DNA of 39,759 nt from an uncultured Oscillospiraceae bacterium (GTDB taxonomy: Bacteria > Bacillota > Clostridia > Oscillospirales > Oscillospiraceae), in the NCBI GenBank assembly GCA_934591725.1, contig CAKTPR010000005.1, forward strand, positions 1-39,759. The letters run 5' to 3'. Numbering within the stretch: position 1 is the stretch's first letter; every line of letters begins with the position of its first letter. Below the pieces are notes generated by a model. The model was given only the letters and a program-made list of their open reading frames with translations. It did no database searches and had not been told where the DNA came from. The position numbers and the translations under genes are program-made. Shown here in pieces: positions 13,984 to 22,520 of the stretch.

Positions 13984-15165
13984 TTATTTTGTATTGAAGA
14001 TTTTGAAGATGCTGTCAAACGGATCCTCTTCCTGTGCTGCCGGCTTCTCCTCCGCTGCGGGAGCCGCGGGAGCGGCAGGCGCGGCTGCGGCGGCAGCCTT
14101 CTCGGCAGCGCCGGTGAACAGCCCCTGAGACGGAACCTTGTTCACTGCGGGGCGCACCGGGGCGAACGCGGAAGCGCTCTTCTCAGCAGTGCCCGCGGAT
14201 GCGGCAAGAGTGCCGTCGTCAAAGCCGGTGGCAATGACGGTGACTCTGATCTCGTCGTCCATAGTCTCATCGAAGGTAGCACCGAAGATGATGTTGGCGT
14301 CGGGGTGCGCTGCCTCCTGAACGAGGTTCGCGGCGGTCTCGACATCTTCGAGATCCATGTCCTCGGAGCCGGTGATGTTTATCAGCACGCCGTGCGCGCC
14401 GTTGATGGAGGTCTCCATAAGCGGGCTTGCGACCGCCATGCGCGCGGCCTCTTCGGCCTTGCCCTTGCCTGCGGCGTGGCCGACGCCCATGTGGGCAAAG
14501 CCGGCATTCTTCATGATGCAGGTGACATCGGCAAAGTCGAGGTTAATGAAGCCGGTGTTCTTTATGAGATTCGAAATGCTGGTGACGGCCTGAAGCAGAA
14601 CATCGTCCGCGATCTCGAAAGCGTTCGCGAGCGTGACCTTCTGGTCGGTCGCAAACTTCAGCCTGTCATTGGGGATAATAAGCAGTGAGTCGACGCAGCC
14701 GAGCAGCTCCTTGATGCCGGCATTTGCCTGATCCATACGGCGCTTGCCCTCGAACTTGAAGGGCTTTGTCACAACGCCGACCGTGAGCAGACCTGCATCG
14801 CGCGCTATCTCAGCGACGATGGGGGCTGCGCCCGTGCCGGTGCCGCCGCCCATACCGGCGGTGATAAACGCCATGTCGGCGTCCTCAATGGCCTTGGCGA
14901 TGTTGTTGCGGCTCTCCTCTGCGGAGCGCTTGCCGACCTCAGGATCGGAGCCTGCGCCCTGACCGCGGGTCATCTTCTCGCCTATCTGAAGCTTCTGGTC
15001 GGCATTGGAGACCGCCAGAGCCTGCTTGTCCGTATTGATGGCGATGAACTCAACACCCTGAGTCCCCGCCTTGACCATTCTGTTAACAACGTTGTTGCCG
15101 GCGCCGCCAACACCAATGACCTTTATATTGACCACATTTTCGGGCCCTTCGGCTTTGAAATCCAT
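13984..15165 (-). CDS. ftsZ: FtsZ, tubulin-like cell division GTPase
   Basis: FtsZ polymerises into the Z-ring at midcell. The 393-residue protein has the nucleotide-binding GVGGAGNN, the tubulin signature GGGTGTGAAP, the T7 loop NLDFADV and the full GTPase and C-terminal subdomains to about residue 315. An Ala/Pro-rich linker follows (an AAAPAAPAAPAAEE-like stretch). The tail ends DPFDSIFKIFNTK, which fits the conserved C-terminal peptide that binds membrane tethers. The ATG at 15165 has the SD GGGAGG; the TTG five codons earlier lies on that SD. ftsA is not beside it, so SepF or a distant FtsA must anchor it. It has its own promoter and terminator. Confidence 0.97.
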   Translation of the reverse strand: MDFKAEGPENVVNIKVIGVGGAGNNVVNRMVKAGTQGVEFIAINTDKQALAVSNADQKLQIGEKMTRGQGAGSDPEVGKRSAEESRNNIAKAIEDADMAFITAGMGGGTGTGAAPIVAEIARDAGLLTVGVVTKPFKFEGKRRMDQANAGIKELLGCVDSLLIIPNDRLKFATDQKVTLANAFEIADDVLLQAVTSISNLIKNTGFINLDFADVTCIMKNAGFAHMGVGHAAGKGKAEEAARMAVASPLMETSINGAHGVLINITGSEDMDLEDVETAANLVQEAAHPDANIIFGATFDETMDDEIRVTVIATGFDDGTLAASAGTAEKSASAFAPVRPAVNKVPSQGLFTGAAEKAAAAAAPAAPAAPAAEEKPAAQEEDPFDSIFKIFNTK

Positions 15166-15231
15166 ACGTATGCCTCCCAATATATTTACGTCGCAAAAAA
15201 TGCTAAGTATCGATATAGTTTCATCGTCGGT

Positions 15232-15260
15232 ATTTTATTACATTTTTCTGCAACAGTCAA
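15232..15260 (-). promoter_or_regulatory. Sigma-A promoter of ftsZ
   Basis: On the minus strand TTGACT (15255-15260), a 17-bp spacer and TAAAAT (15232-15237) give a leader of about 60 nt. The 12-nt palindrome TTTTCTAGAAAA lies just upstream of the -35. Confidence 0.75.
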
Positions 15261-15311
15261 TAGGTTTTTTCATTTTCTAGAAAACTTTTGTAATTTTTTT
15301 GTAACTCGTTT

Positions 15312-16094
15312 TCAGTTCGGACTGAAATGAGCCGTTGTTCCGTCGCTGACGTCGATTATTCCGATGTCTCCCTCAAGCAGCTGGGACATGACGGACACGA
15401 CCATTCCGAACTTATGCTCGATTCCGCTGCTGTCTCCGAGGATCACGGTGTACTTATCGCCGTAGGTGAAGCTGACGCGCTGCTGATCCGTGAAATCCAC
15501 GCGCCCGACCTGCGTGTACAGGCCGCGCTGCTCAAGCTGATACAGCACCTCGGCTATGAAATCGACGACCGCGGTGTCCCCGTTGTCGGTCTGGAGCGGC
15601 TCGCCTATGAGCAGCGTTCCCGGAGAGATGCCGACTATCGGGATAAGCCCGGACAGCTCGTCCTCCGTTGCCTTGCCAAGCACCTTACAGCTGTGGTCGA
15701 TAGTCCAGTCCTCGTCGCCGAGGACGATATACGCCAGCGCCTGACTTTCCTTCACGGTTATCGTTACCTTGTTCGGCAGCTTTCTCTCGACGGAAACTTC
15801 CTCGACATACGGCAGCTTCGCGAAAACGCGGCTCAGGGCGGCGAACCTGTCAAAGAAGAACAGGTTGTCGCCCTCCTCGATGTCTATGGCTCTGATAATT
15901 TCTTCATCGGTATAGTGTGTGTTTCCTTCGACCTGTATATCCGAAACTCTGAAAAAAACACTCATCACAAAAATGACCGCGACGATCACAAGGAAGAACA
16001 TCATCGGCCCGCTGAAGCTGCTGAGTATCTTCTGAAGGCTTATGTTCTCCTCAGTGTCCGCTCTGTTTCTTTTCGGCTTTATATTGAATGCCAT
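15312..16094 (-). CDS. ftsQ: FtsQ/DivIB division protein
   Basis: FtsQ (DivIB) links FtsL and FtsB-type proteins to the FtsW-PBP synthase. The 260-residue protein has a cytoplasmic Lys/Arg-rich N-terminus, one transmembrane helix at about 30-52, and a POTRA domain starting VSDIQVEGNTHYTDEEI. A beta domain with KLPYVEEVSVERKLPNKVTITVKE follows. The ATG at 16094 has an AAAGGA SD; the GTG seven codons earlier has none. It lies 39 nt after murA. A small TTTCAGT/ACTGAAA stem covers its stop but has no U-tract. Confidence 0.9.
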   Translation of the reverse strand: MAFNIKPKRNRADTEENISLQKILSSFSGPMMFFLVIVAVIFVMSVFFRVSDIQVEGNTHYTDEEIIRAIDIEEGDNLFFFDRFAALSRVFAKLPYVEEVSVERKLPNKVTITVKESQALAYIVLGDEDWTIDHSCKVLGKATEDELSGLIPIVGISPGTLLIGEPLQTDNGDTAVVDFIAEVLYQLEQRGLYTQVGRVDFTDQQRVSFTYGDKYTVILGDSSGIEHKFGMVVSVMSQLLEGDIGIIDVSDGTTAHFSPN

Positions 16095-16133
16095 CGTGTA
16101 TCCTTTCCCGGTCACGCCGCACGGCGTGGCCCG

Positions 16134-17387
16134 TCAGTGCTCAAGGTAAATATCCGCGCCGAGTGCGCGCAGCCGGCTGTCAAGATGCTCATAGCCGCGC
16201 TTGACATGGCCGTCGTCGCAGATGACCGTCTCGCCCTCGGCGCACAGTCCCGCGATTATCATCGCCGCCCCGCCGCGCAGATCGGTCGCCGTGAGCGAGG
16301 TACCGCGCAGGCGCTCAACGCCCCATATCTCCGCCGTCTTCCCGGAGAGCGTGATGTCCGCGCCGAGACGCATAAGCTCCGGCGCCTGCCGGTAGCGGTT
16401 TTCAAAGATGTTTTCGGTTATCACGGTTTTCCCGTTCGCGCGCAGCAGCGCCGCCATCAGCACAGGCTGTGCGTCCGTCGGGAAGCCCGGGTACGGACTT
16501 GTGGATATCTCTCCCACCGCCGTCAGTTTCCCGTCCGAGCGCAGCCTCACGCTGCGTTTGGAGGATATTATATCACATCCGGCAAGCTTTAGGAAGTGGA
16601 GAACCGTAGAAAAATGCGTCGGATCGACCCCGCGCAGCTCAACATCGCCGCCCGTCGCCGCCGCGGCACACGCAAGCGTCGAGGCAACTATCCTGTCTGG
16701 TATGATCCGGTACTCGGCATGCCTTTCACGTATCGGCCCCTCGACCGTCACGGTGTCCGTGCCGTCCCCGGTTATCCTGCTGCCGAGCAGACGCAGATAA
16801 GATGCCAGCGCCGATATCTCCGGCTCGCGCGCCGCGCCGTGTATGACCGTCACGCCCTCGGCGGCAGTCGCGGCGAGCATGATGTTCTCTGTCGCCCCGA
16901 CACTTGGAAACGGCAGCCTCAGCTCCGTCCCGCGCAGCCTATCCGCGCGGCAGCTTATCTCCCCGCCGTTCTCCTCTATCTGCGCGCCCATCTGCCGCAG
17001 AGCCGCGAGATGGATATCTATCGGCCTTTTGCCGAGCTGGCAGCCGCCCGGCAGGCTCAGCCGTGCTATGCCGCAGCGCGCCAGCAGCGCCCCCATGAAT
17101 ATGACCGACGAGCGCATCTCCAGCATCAGCGAATGCGGTATCGTGCTCTCGGCAAGCCCCGTTGAGTCTATGTACACATCGTTTCCCAGCTGCTCTGCCG
17201 TGCAGCCGAGGTGTCTCAGTATCCGCAGCGCCGCGTCCACATCCCTCAGCTGCGGTACATTAGTCAGCTCCGAGCGTGCCGGAGCGGCGATAGAAGCAGC
17301 GATTATCGGGAGGGAGGCATTCTTCGAGCCTTGGACAAAACAGGTGCCCTCAAGCTTATTCCCGCCCCGTATATGCCAAATATCCAT
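16134..17387 (-). CDS. murA: MurA, UDP-GlcNAc 1-carboxyvinyltransferase
   Basis: MurA transfers enolpyruvate from PEP to UDP-GlcNAc, the first committed step of peptidoglycan synthesis. The 417 residues match the family length. Lys22 (QGSKNASLP), the fosfomycin-target Cys116 (PGGCQLGKRPIDIH) and the DLRGGAAM segment are all present, so the enzyme should be active and fosfomycin-sensitive at this residue. Its SD, GGGGGG six nt before the ATG, is buried in a strong hairpin (17391-17435). It stands between murG and ftsQ, where murB or murC is common in other Firmicutes. No clear promoter is visible upstream, so it may depend on readthrough from murG. Confidence 0.96.
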   Translation of the reverse strand: MDIWHIRGGNKLEGTCFVQGSKNASLPIIAASIAAPARSELTNVPQLRDVDAALRILRHLGCTAEQLGNDVYIDSTGLAESTIPHSLMLEMRSSVIFMGALLARCGIARLSLPGGCQLGKRPIDIHLAALRQMGAQIEENGGEISCRADRLRGTELRLPFPSVGATENIMLAATAAEGVTVIHGAAREPEISALASYLRLLGSRITGDGTDTVTVEGPIRERHAEYRIIPDRIVASTLACAAAATGGDVELRGVDPTHFSTVLHFLKLAGCDIISSKRSVRLRSDGKLTAVGEISTSPYPGFPTDAQPVLMAALLRANGKTVITENIFENRYRQAPELMRLGADITLSGKTAEIWGVERLRGTSLTATDLRGGAAMIIAGLCAEGETVICDDGHVKRGYEHLDSRLRALGADIYLEH

Positions 17388-17390
17388 AAT

Positions 17391-17435
17391 TAACCCCCCG
17401 CATATCAGATCAGTCCATCTTATGCCGGGGGGTTA
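17391..17435 (-). promoter_or_regulatory. Hairpin sequestering the murA ribosome-binding site
   Basis: In the transcript TAACCCCCC (17435-17427) pairs with GGGGGGTTA (17399-17391). Past one bulged base, GCATA pairs with TATGC, giving about 14 bp around a 16-nt loop. The GGGGGG arm is the only SD-like sequence before murA, at ideal spacing. Folding should block initiation unless the helix is opened. Confidence 0.7.
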
Positions 17436-17518
17436 CAGTATGCTATTGTCGGAAGCTTTGTATTTCTGATGGACTATCGGCAATTTGCGAGTCCCCCAGC
17501 TGAGAAAGCTCTGGAATG

Positions 17519-17564
17519 GCTCCCCTTGTTTCTCAAGGGGAGCTGGCGCGTCAGCGCCTGAGGG
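17519..17564. repeat. Intergenic double-hairpin element (REP/MITE-like)
   Basis: GCTCCCCTTG (17519-17528) pairs with CAAGGGGAGC (17534-17543), followed by GGCGC (17545-17549) with GCGCC (17554-17558) and then TGAGGGG, which can also pair with the CTCCCC block. The layout resembles a palindromic repeat common between genes in Ruminococcaceae-type genomes (from memory). It lies 49 nt after the murG stop. It lacks a U-tract, so its value as a terminator is doubtful. Confidence 0.6.
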
Positions 17565-17612
17565 GATAAAAGCCCTGGTTTTTCTGCGCATTCAAATCTG
17601 TCAGTCTGTTAT

Positions 17613-18737
17613 TTATTCCTTATGCACCGTGTCGAGGATAATGCCGCATATACGCTCCGTCGCATCCTCGGCGGCAAGCGAGGTCATCGCCGCGCTCATC
17701 GCCTTGAGCTTCTCATCATCCGCGAGCAGCTCCTTCACATCCGCAAGCAGAGACTGCGCGTCGAACTCGCCCTCAAGCAGCACCTTTGCGCCGCCCGCTT
17801 CCTCAAGCACGCGCGCGTTCTTCTCCTGATGGTTGTTCGTGACGTTCGGGGACGGAACGATGATGACCGGCTTTCCCATGTAGCACAGCTCCGAGATCGT
17901 CGACGCGCCCGCGCGGCACATCACAAGGTCAGCCGCCGTCATGACGCGCGGCATGTCGTAAATATATTCGCGCAGCTCGACTCCGTGCTCCGCCATATCG
18001 GGCGCGGTCTCGCCGAGCTTTGCGGCCATACCGGTATAGTACCGGCTCCCGGCGGCATGAAGCAGGCGGAAGCCCTGCCTGCCGTCAAGCATGGGTATCA
18101 GCTCTGTCATGACCTCGTTCATGTGCCCCGCGCCGAGGGAGCCCCATACGGAGACCACGAGCTTTTCCCCCGCCGGGATGCCGAGCTCCGCCTTGGCCTG
18201 CTCCTTCGTCTCGCAGCCGAACTCGCCGCGCACCGGCGTACCTGTTACCTCGACCCTGTCCGGGTGCTTATAGTACCGGCGGCTGTCCTCAAAGCCGACA
18301 AGCACGCGGTCAACGTGCTCTGCCAGCATCTTCGTCGTGAGTCCCGGCACGGCGTTGCTCTCATGCACAAAGGTCGGGATATGCAGCTCATGCGCCGCCG
18401 TCAGCACCGGGTAACAGACATAGCCGCCTGTCCCGATCACCGCGTCCGGCTTAAACTCGCGTATCAGCTTCTTCGCCTCGTGCAGCGATACTGCAACGTT
18501 CTTGAGCGTGTCAAGGTTATGCGCAATGCCGCTCAGGCTGTGCTCACGGCTTAGGTTCGTGATCTTCAGTCCCTCTATGCGGTAGCCCTCGCGCGGCACA
18601 AGCTCCATCTCCATCTTGCCCTCCGCGCCGATAAACAGCATCTCCGAATCGGGCAGCAGCTCGCGCAGCCGTCCCGCGACCGCGAGCGCGGGGTTAATGT
18701 GTCCGGCAGTACCGCCGCAGGTAAAGACAAATTTCAT
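17613..18737 (-). CDS. murG: MurG, lipid II synthase
   Basis: MurG adds GlcNAc from UDP-GlcNAc to lipid I at the inner face of the membrane. The 374-residue protein has the N-terminal loop TCGGTAGHINPALA, the second Gly-rich loop GTGGYVCYP, HESNAVPG, and the C-terminal donor-binding CRAGASTISEL. All are diagnostic of this GT28 enzyme. The ATG at 18737 has the SD AAAGGA; the 47 codons before it in the same frame overlap ftsW. It follows ftsW by 29 nt. Confidence 0.96.
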   Translation of the reverse strand: MKFVFTCGGTAGHINPALAVAGRLRELLPDSEMLFIGAEGKMEMELVPREGYRIEGLKITNLSREHSLSGIAHNLDTLKNVAVSLHEAKKLIREFKPDAVIGTGGYVCYPVLTAAHELHIPTFVHESNAVPGLTTKMLAEHVDRVLVGFEDSRRYYKHPDRVEVTGTPVRGEFGCETKEQAKAELGIPAGEKLVVSVWGSLGAGHMNEVMTELIPMLDGRQGFRLLHAAGSRYYTGMAAKLGETAPDMAEHGVELREYIYDMPRVMTAADLVMCRAGASTISELCYMGKPVIIVPSPNVTNNHQEKNARVLEEAGGAKVLLEGEFDAQSLLADVKELLADDEKLKAMSAAMTSLAAEDATERICGIILDTVHKE

Positions 18738-18766
18738 ATCCGCAGTTCCTTTCAGGTAGTTGTTAT

Positions 18767-19924
18767 CTATGTTTCCAATATATCCCTCGACGCGCTCAGG
18801 ACTATCCCAAGCTCGCCGAGCTGTATGAGCAGCGCCGTCCCGCCGTAGCTGAACAGCGGCAGCGATATCCCCGTACACGGCACAAGGTTCGTCACGACCG
18901 CGACGTTCAGGAAGACCTGTATCGCCAGCAGCGTCGTTATCCCGGCGCAGACAAGGAAGCTGAACCTGTCGCGGCAGTGGAGCGCTATCCAGTAGCCGCG
19001 CAGTATGAGCATCGCAAAAAGAATGAGTATGACCGCCGCGCCGATGAAGCCCAGCTCCTCGCAGGTGACGGAAAAGATAAAGTCGTTGTGCTCCTCCGGC
19101 AGGTATAAAAACTTCTGCCGGCTCCCGCCGAGGCCGAGACCGCTAAGGCCGCCTGAGCCTATAGTGTACAGAGACTGGACTATCTGGTACCCCTCGTCCG
19201 ACGAGCTTGAAAACGGGTCGCGCCACGTGCTGATGCGCGTCGAAGCGTAGGGGAAGAAGGTCAGCAGCACGGCAAGTCCCGCGCCTGCCGCGGCGAAAGC
19301 CCCCGCGAACCATGCGAAGCTCACTCCGCCGAGAAACAGCATGACCGCGCCGACGGCAAGGATTATGACCGACGCCGAGAAGTGCGGCTCCAGAATGAGC
19401 AGACCCACTATCACCGCGAGTATCCCTGCAAACGGCAGCAGCCCATAGCGCACCGTGCGCATCCGCCCGCGAAAGCGGCAGATGAGCCACGCAAAGGACA
19501 GTATCACCGCAAGCTTTGCAAGCTCCGAGGGCTGGAGCGTGAGCCCGCCTATGCCGAGCCACCGGCGCGAGCCGTTGGCCTTGACGCCGATCACCGGCAC
19601 GAGCATCAGCAGCACAAGCGTCAGCAGCAGAAAATGCAGCGCATAGCGCCGGTAAAAGCCCATCGGCAGCTTGGACGCCAGCAGCATACAGCCGATGCCG
19701 AGCAGCGCGAAGATAAGCTGCCGCACGAAATAATACGCGGCGTTCCCTCCGGTCACGTTGCCCGGATCGTAATAGGCTCTCGCGTAGCTAGACGAGAGCA
19801 CCATTATCACCCCGATGAGGAGCAGCAGCATAGAGAGCGTGAAGAACGCTCCGTCAAAGCTCTGACGCCGTTTGGTATCTCCCGATACCGAAAAGTCGGC
19901 GAGGCGGGCACCGTCATAACGCAT
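18767..19924 (-). CDS. ftsW: FtsW, SEDS-family peptidoglycan glycosyltransferase
   Basis: FtsW polymerises lipid II at the septum with its cognate class B PBP. The 385-residue protein has about ten transmembrane helices, the KANGSRRWLGIGGLTLQPSE region containing the conserved loop, and LPEEHNDFIFSVTCEELG followed by a C-terminal GISLPLFSYGG motif. SpoVE is the sporulation paralogue and cannot be excluded from sequence alone. SD GGGGAGG precedes the ATG. It lies between mraY and murG; the murD gene usual at this point is missing. Confidence 0.94.
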   Translation of the reverse strand: MRYDGARLADFSVSGDTKRRQSFDGAFFTLSMLLLLIGVIMVLSSSYARAYYDPGNVTGGNAAYYFVRQLIFALLGIGCMLLASKLPMGFYRRYALHFLLLTLVLLMLVPVIGVKANGSRRWLGIGGLTLQPSELAKLAVILSFAWLICRFRGRMRTVRYGLLPFAGILAVIVGLLILEPHFSASVIILAVGAVMLFLGGVSFAWFAGAFAAAGAGLAVLLTFFPYASTRISTWRDPFSSSSDEGYQIVQSLYTIGSGGLSGLGLGGSRQKFLYLPEEHNDFIFSVTCEELGFIGAAVILILFAMLILRGYWIALHCRDRFSFLVCAGITTLLAIQVFLNVAVVTNLVPCTGISLPLFSYGGTALLIQLGELGIVLSASRDILET

Positions 19925-19959
19925 CTTCCCACCTCCCCGACTTGTTCATTCAATCATTT

Positions 19960-20967
19960 TCAGGCGAAACGCTGGTACACCCCTATAAATGATATGATAG
20001 CCATAGCCAGAGATATTCCGGTAAAGAGAACGAAAAGCTCTTTTTCGCTCCACTTTTTTCCCGTCCAGCCGCCCATCTCAAGATGGTGATGGAACGGAGC
20101 CATTTTGAACACGCGCTTGCCGTGGGTCAGCTTGAAATACGTGACCTGAATAATGTCGGAAAGCGTCTCGATGATAAATATGAAGCCGAGTGTGATAAGG
20201 ATCATCGGCATATCATAGGCGAAGGCCATCGCCGCGATGGCTCCGCCGAGGAAGAGCGAGCCGGTGTCGCCCATGAAGCATTTCGCGGGGTTGAAGTTAT
20301 ACACAAGAAAGCCCATGAGCCCGCCGACAAGGCCGGAAGCAAAGATGCCGAGCTCAAGATAGTTCTGTCCCCAACGCATCGTGACCGCCACGAAGAACAG
20401 GCACACGGGGATCGATGTCCCGGACGCAAGCCCGTCAATGCCGTCGGTGATGTTCACGGCGTTCACCGTGCCGACGATGACGAAGGACGCGAACACGAAG
20501 TACAGCCACTCAGGCATCGGTATTACCTTATTGGAAAACGGGATATAGAGGTTCGGCCTGACATAGCCTATCTCGCGCATCAGCAGCACAAACACGAGCG
20601 CCGCGACGAGCTGGAGCAGGAACTTCATCTTCGCCGTAAGGCCGAGGTTCTGCTTCTTCTTGAGCTTCTCCCAGTCATCCAGAAAACCTATAAGCCCGAA
20701 CACCCACGCGAACAGCAGCACGAATATGTGTACGAAGTTGCCCTGGAGCATCCCCTCGAAGCCGACTGTCAGGCACACGAACGTGACCGCCAGAATGAAC
20801 ATCACGCCGCCCATCGTAGGGGTGCCGCTCTTGACCTTATGCCATTCGACCTGTCCTTTTATCTCCTGCCCGGCTTTCTGGGCGCGCAGCCACGGAATAT
20901 AATACTTTCCGAATGCCGTCGCAAACAGGAACGCCAGCACGAAAGAAGTGATCAGCTTTATCGTCAT
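19960..20967 (-). CDS. mraY: MraY, phospho-MurNAc-pentapeptide translocase
   Basis: MraY joins UDP-MurNAc-pentapeptide to undecaprenyl phosphate, making lipid I in the membrane. The 335-residue protein has about ten transmembrane helices. Diagnostic motifs are SGTPTMGG near 48-55, the aspartate pair in GFLDDWEKL, VNITDGIDGLASG, NFNPAKCFMGDTGS and the HHHLE box near the C-terminus. The SD GGAGAA precedes the ATG. It follows murE directly, without the murF that usually intervenes. Confidence 0.97.
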   Translation of the reverse strand: MTIKLITSFVLAFLFATAFGKYYIPWLRAQKAGQEIKGQVEWHKVKSGTPTMGGVMFILAVTFVCLTVGFEGMLQGNFVHIFVLLFAWVFGLIGFLDDWEKLKKKQNLGLTAKMKFLLQLVAALVFVLLMREIGYVRPNLYIPFSNKVIPMPEWLYFVFASFVIVGTVNAVNITDGIDGLASGTSIPVCLFFVAVTMRWGQNYLELGIFASGLVGGLMGFLVYNFNPAKCFMGDTGSLFLGGAIAAMAFAYDMPMILITLGFIFIIETLSDIIQVTYFKLTHGKRVFKMAPFHHHLEMGGWTGKKWSEKELFVLFTGISLAMAIISFIGVYQRFA

Positions 20968-21015
20968 AATATTCTCCAGACTACTCAGGGCGCTCCGCGT
21001 CCCGTTTTTCTATCT

Positions 21016-22470
21016 TCAAGACTTTTTTCTCTCTTCAAGGAAGCGCGCGACTATCTCGCGCTCATCCATATGGCGCTTTTCATGGCCGATGACCTGATAG
21101 TCCTCGTGACCTTTCCCGGCAAGCAATATTACATCACCGGGGCGGGAGTTGTCAATAGCCCAGCCTATTGCTTCTATCCTGTCGCATATCACCGTATACG
21201 GAGTTTGCTTATCTTTGAGTCCCGCGACTATCTCGTTGATGATCGCCATCGGCTCCTCTGTGCGCGGGTTATCGCTCGTGACGATGACAAAATCCGCATT
21301 GTCCGCCGCGATCGCGCCCATGATAGGCCGCTTGCCGCGATCCCTGTCGCCGCCGCAGCCGAAGAGCGCGATAAGCCGCCCGCGCGTTATCGGGCGCAGC
21401 GTCTTGAGCACCTTCTCAAGCGCGTCGGGCTTGTGGGAGTAGTCGATGATTATCGAGTAGTCCCCGTCGGTCGGCACGCGCTCCATGCGTCCCTTGACGC
21501 CTTTGGCGCTGGAAAGTGCGTGGGCGCACTTCTCAAGGCTTATCCCAAGGCTCAGCCCCGCCGATATGATGCCGAGGGCGTTGTATACCGAGAACATCCC
21601 CGGTATCGCAAGCTCCGTCTGCACGCGCTCCGCGCCGTATACCGCCTCGAAATGCACTCCCTCGCCTGTCAGGCGCACGTTCTCCGCCCTGAGCTGGGCG
21701 TCCCCGCCTGCTGCCGAGTAGGTCAGCATCGGGCACTTTGCACCCGCGAGCATGAACGGCGCGCGCTCATCGTCCGCGTTCACGCAGCCCATGCGGCACT
21801 GGGAGAAAATTTTCTTTTTCGCCGCGGCGTATTCGTCCATCGTTCCGTGCAGGTCAAGGTGATCCTGCGAAAGATTTGTGAACACCGCCACATCAAACAT
21901 GATCCCCGCCACGCGCTCAAGCGTCAGCGAATGGGACGACACCTCCATTACCACATGCGTGCAGCCCGCGTCCGCCATCTCGCGGAAGAGCTTATGAAGC
22001 TCGTAGCTCTCCGGCGTCGTGTGCTCCGAGTGCAGGAACTCGTCGCCTATCATGTTGCCGTTAGTCCCTATAAGGCCGACCTTCGCGTCAAGCTCCGCTT
22101 CGAGCAGGTGCTTCATTATGTAGGTCGAGCTGGTTTTTCCGCTCGTGCCGGTAAAGCCTATCATCTTCATTTCCGACGCGGGGTTTCCGAAGAACTCACG
22201 GCTCGCCATCGCAAGCCCGTAGCGGCAGTCGGCTATCTGCACATACGGCGTTCCGTCTGCCGGGATATCCTCGCACAGCACCACAGCCGCGCCCTTCTCC
22301 ATCGCCTTGGGAATATAGCGGTGTCCGTCTGTCTCAAAGCCCTTTATCGCGACGAACAGGTCGCCTGGGCGCGTAAGGCGCGAGTCATAACTGATCCCGC
22401 TTATCTCCGTGTCCGGTGCCGCGTTTGTACTGAGCACCTCTATATCCTTTATCAGCTCTTTCAGCTTCAT
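21016..22470 (-). CDS. murE: MurE, UDP-MurNAc-dipeptide:meso-diaminopimelate ligase
   Basis: MurE adds the third residue of the stem peptide. The 484-residue Mur ligase has the P-loop GFTGTSGKTSST, the family HxD/N-type middle domain with VSSHSL and LSQDHLDLHGT, and the C-terminal motif SDNPRTEEP. DNPR marks enzymes that use meso-diaminopimelate rather than lysine, so the wall is predicted to be mDAP-type. The ATG at 22470 has the SD GGGAGGAAGG; the TTG start five codons earlier overlaps that SD. Confidence 0.96.
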   Translation of the reverse strand: MKLKELIKDIEVLSTNAAPDTEISGISYDSRLTRPGDLFVAIKGFETDGHRYIPKAMEKGAAVVLCEDIPADGTPYVQIADCRYGLAMASREFFGNPASEMKMIGFTGTSGKTSSTYIMKHLLEAELDAKVGLIGTNGNMIGDEFLHSEHTTPESYELHKLFREMADAGCTHVVMEVSSHSLTLERVAGIMFDVAVFTNLSQDHLDLHGTMDEYAAAKKKIFSQCRMGCVNADDERAPFMLAGAKCPMLTYSAAGGDAQLRAENVRLTGEGVHFEAVYGAERVQTELAIPGMFSVYNALGIISAGLSLGISLEKCAHALSSAKGVKGRMERVPTDGDYSIIIDYSHKPDALEKVLKTLRPITRGRLIALFGCGGDRDRGKRPIMGAIAADNADFVIVTSDNPRTEEPMAIINEIVAGLKDKQTPYTVICDRIEAIGWAIDNSRPGDVILLAGKGHEDYQVIGHEKRHMDEREIVARFLEERKKS

Positions 22471-22520
22471 TATCCTTCCTCCCAACTGCGTACCTTATAT
22501 TTTTATCTAGAGCCGTGATT

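Noticed and set aside
15300..15325. Terminator after ftsQ
   Set aside because: The TTTCAGT/ACTGAAA stem spans the stop codon but has only 7 AT-rich pairs and no U-tract on the minus strand.
20083..22518. 811-codon open frame on the plus strand
   Set aside because: It is antisense to mraY and murE, whose motifs are complete. GC-rich codon use leaves long open antisense frames; the product has Arg/His-rich composition without domains.
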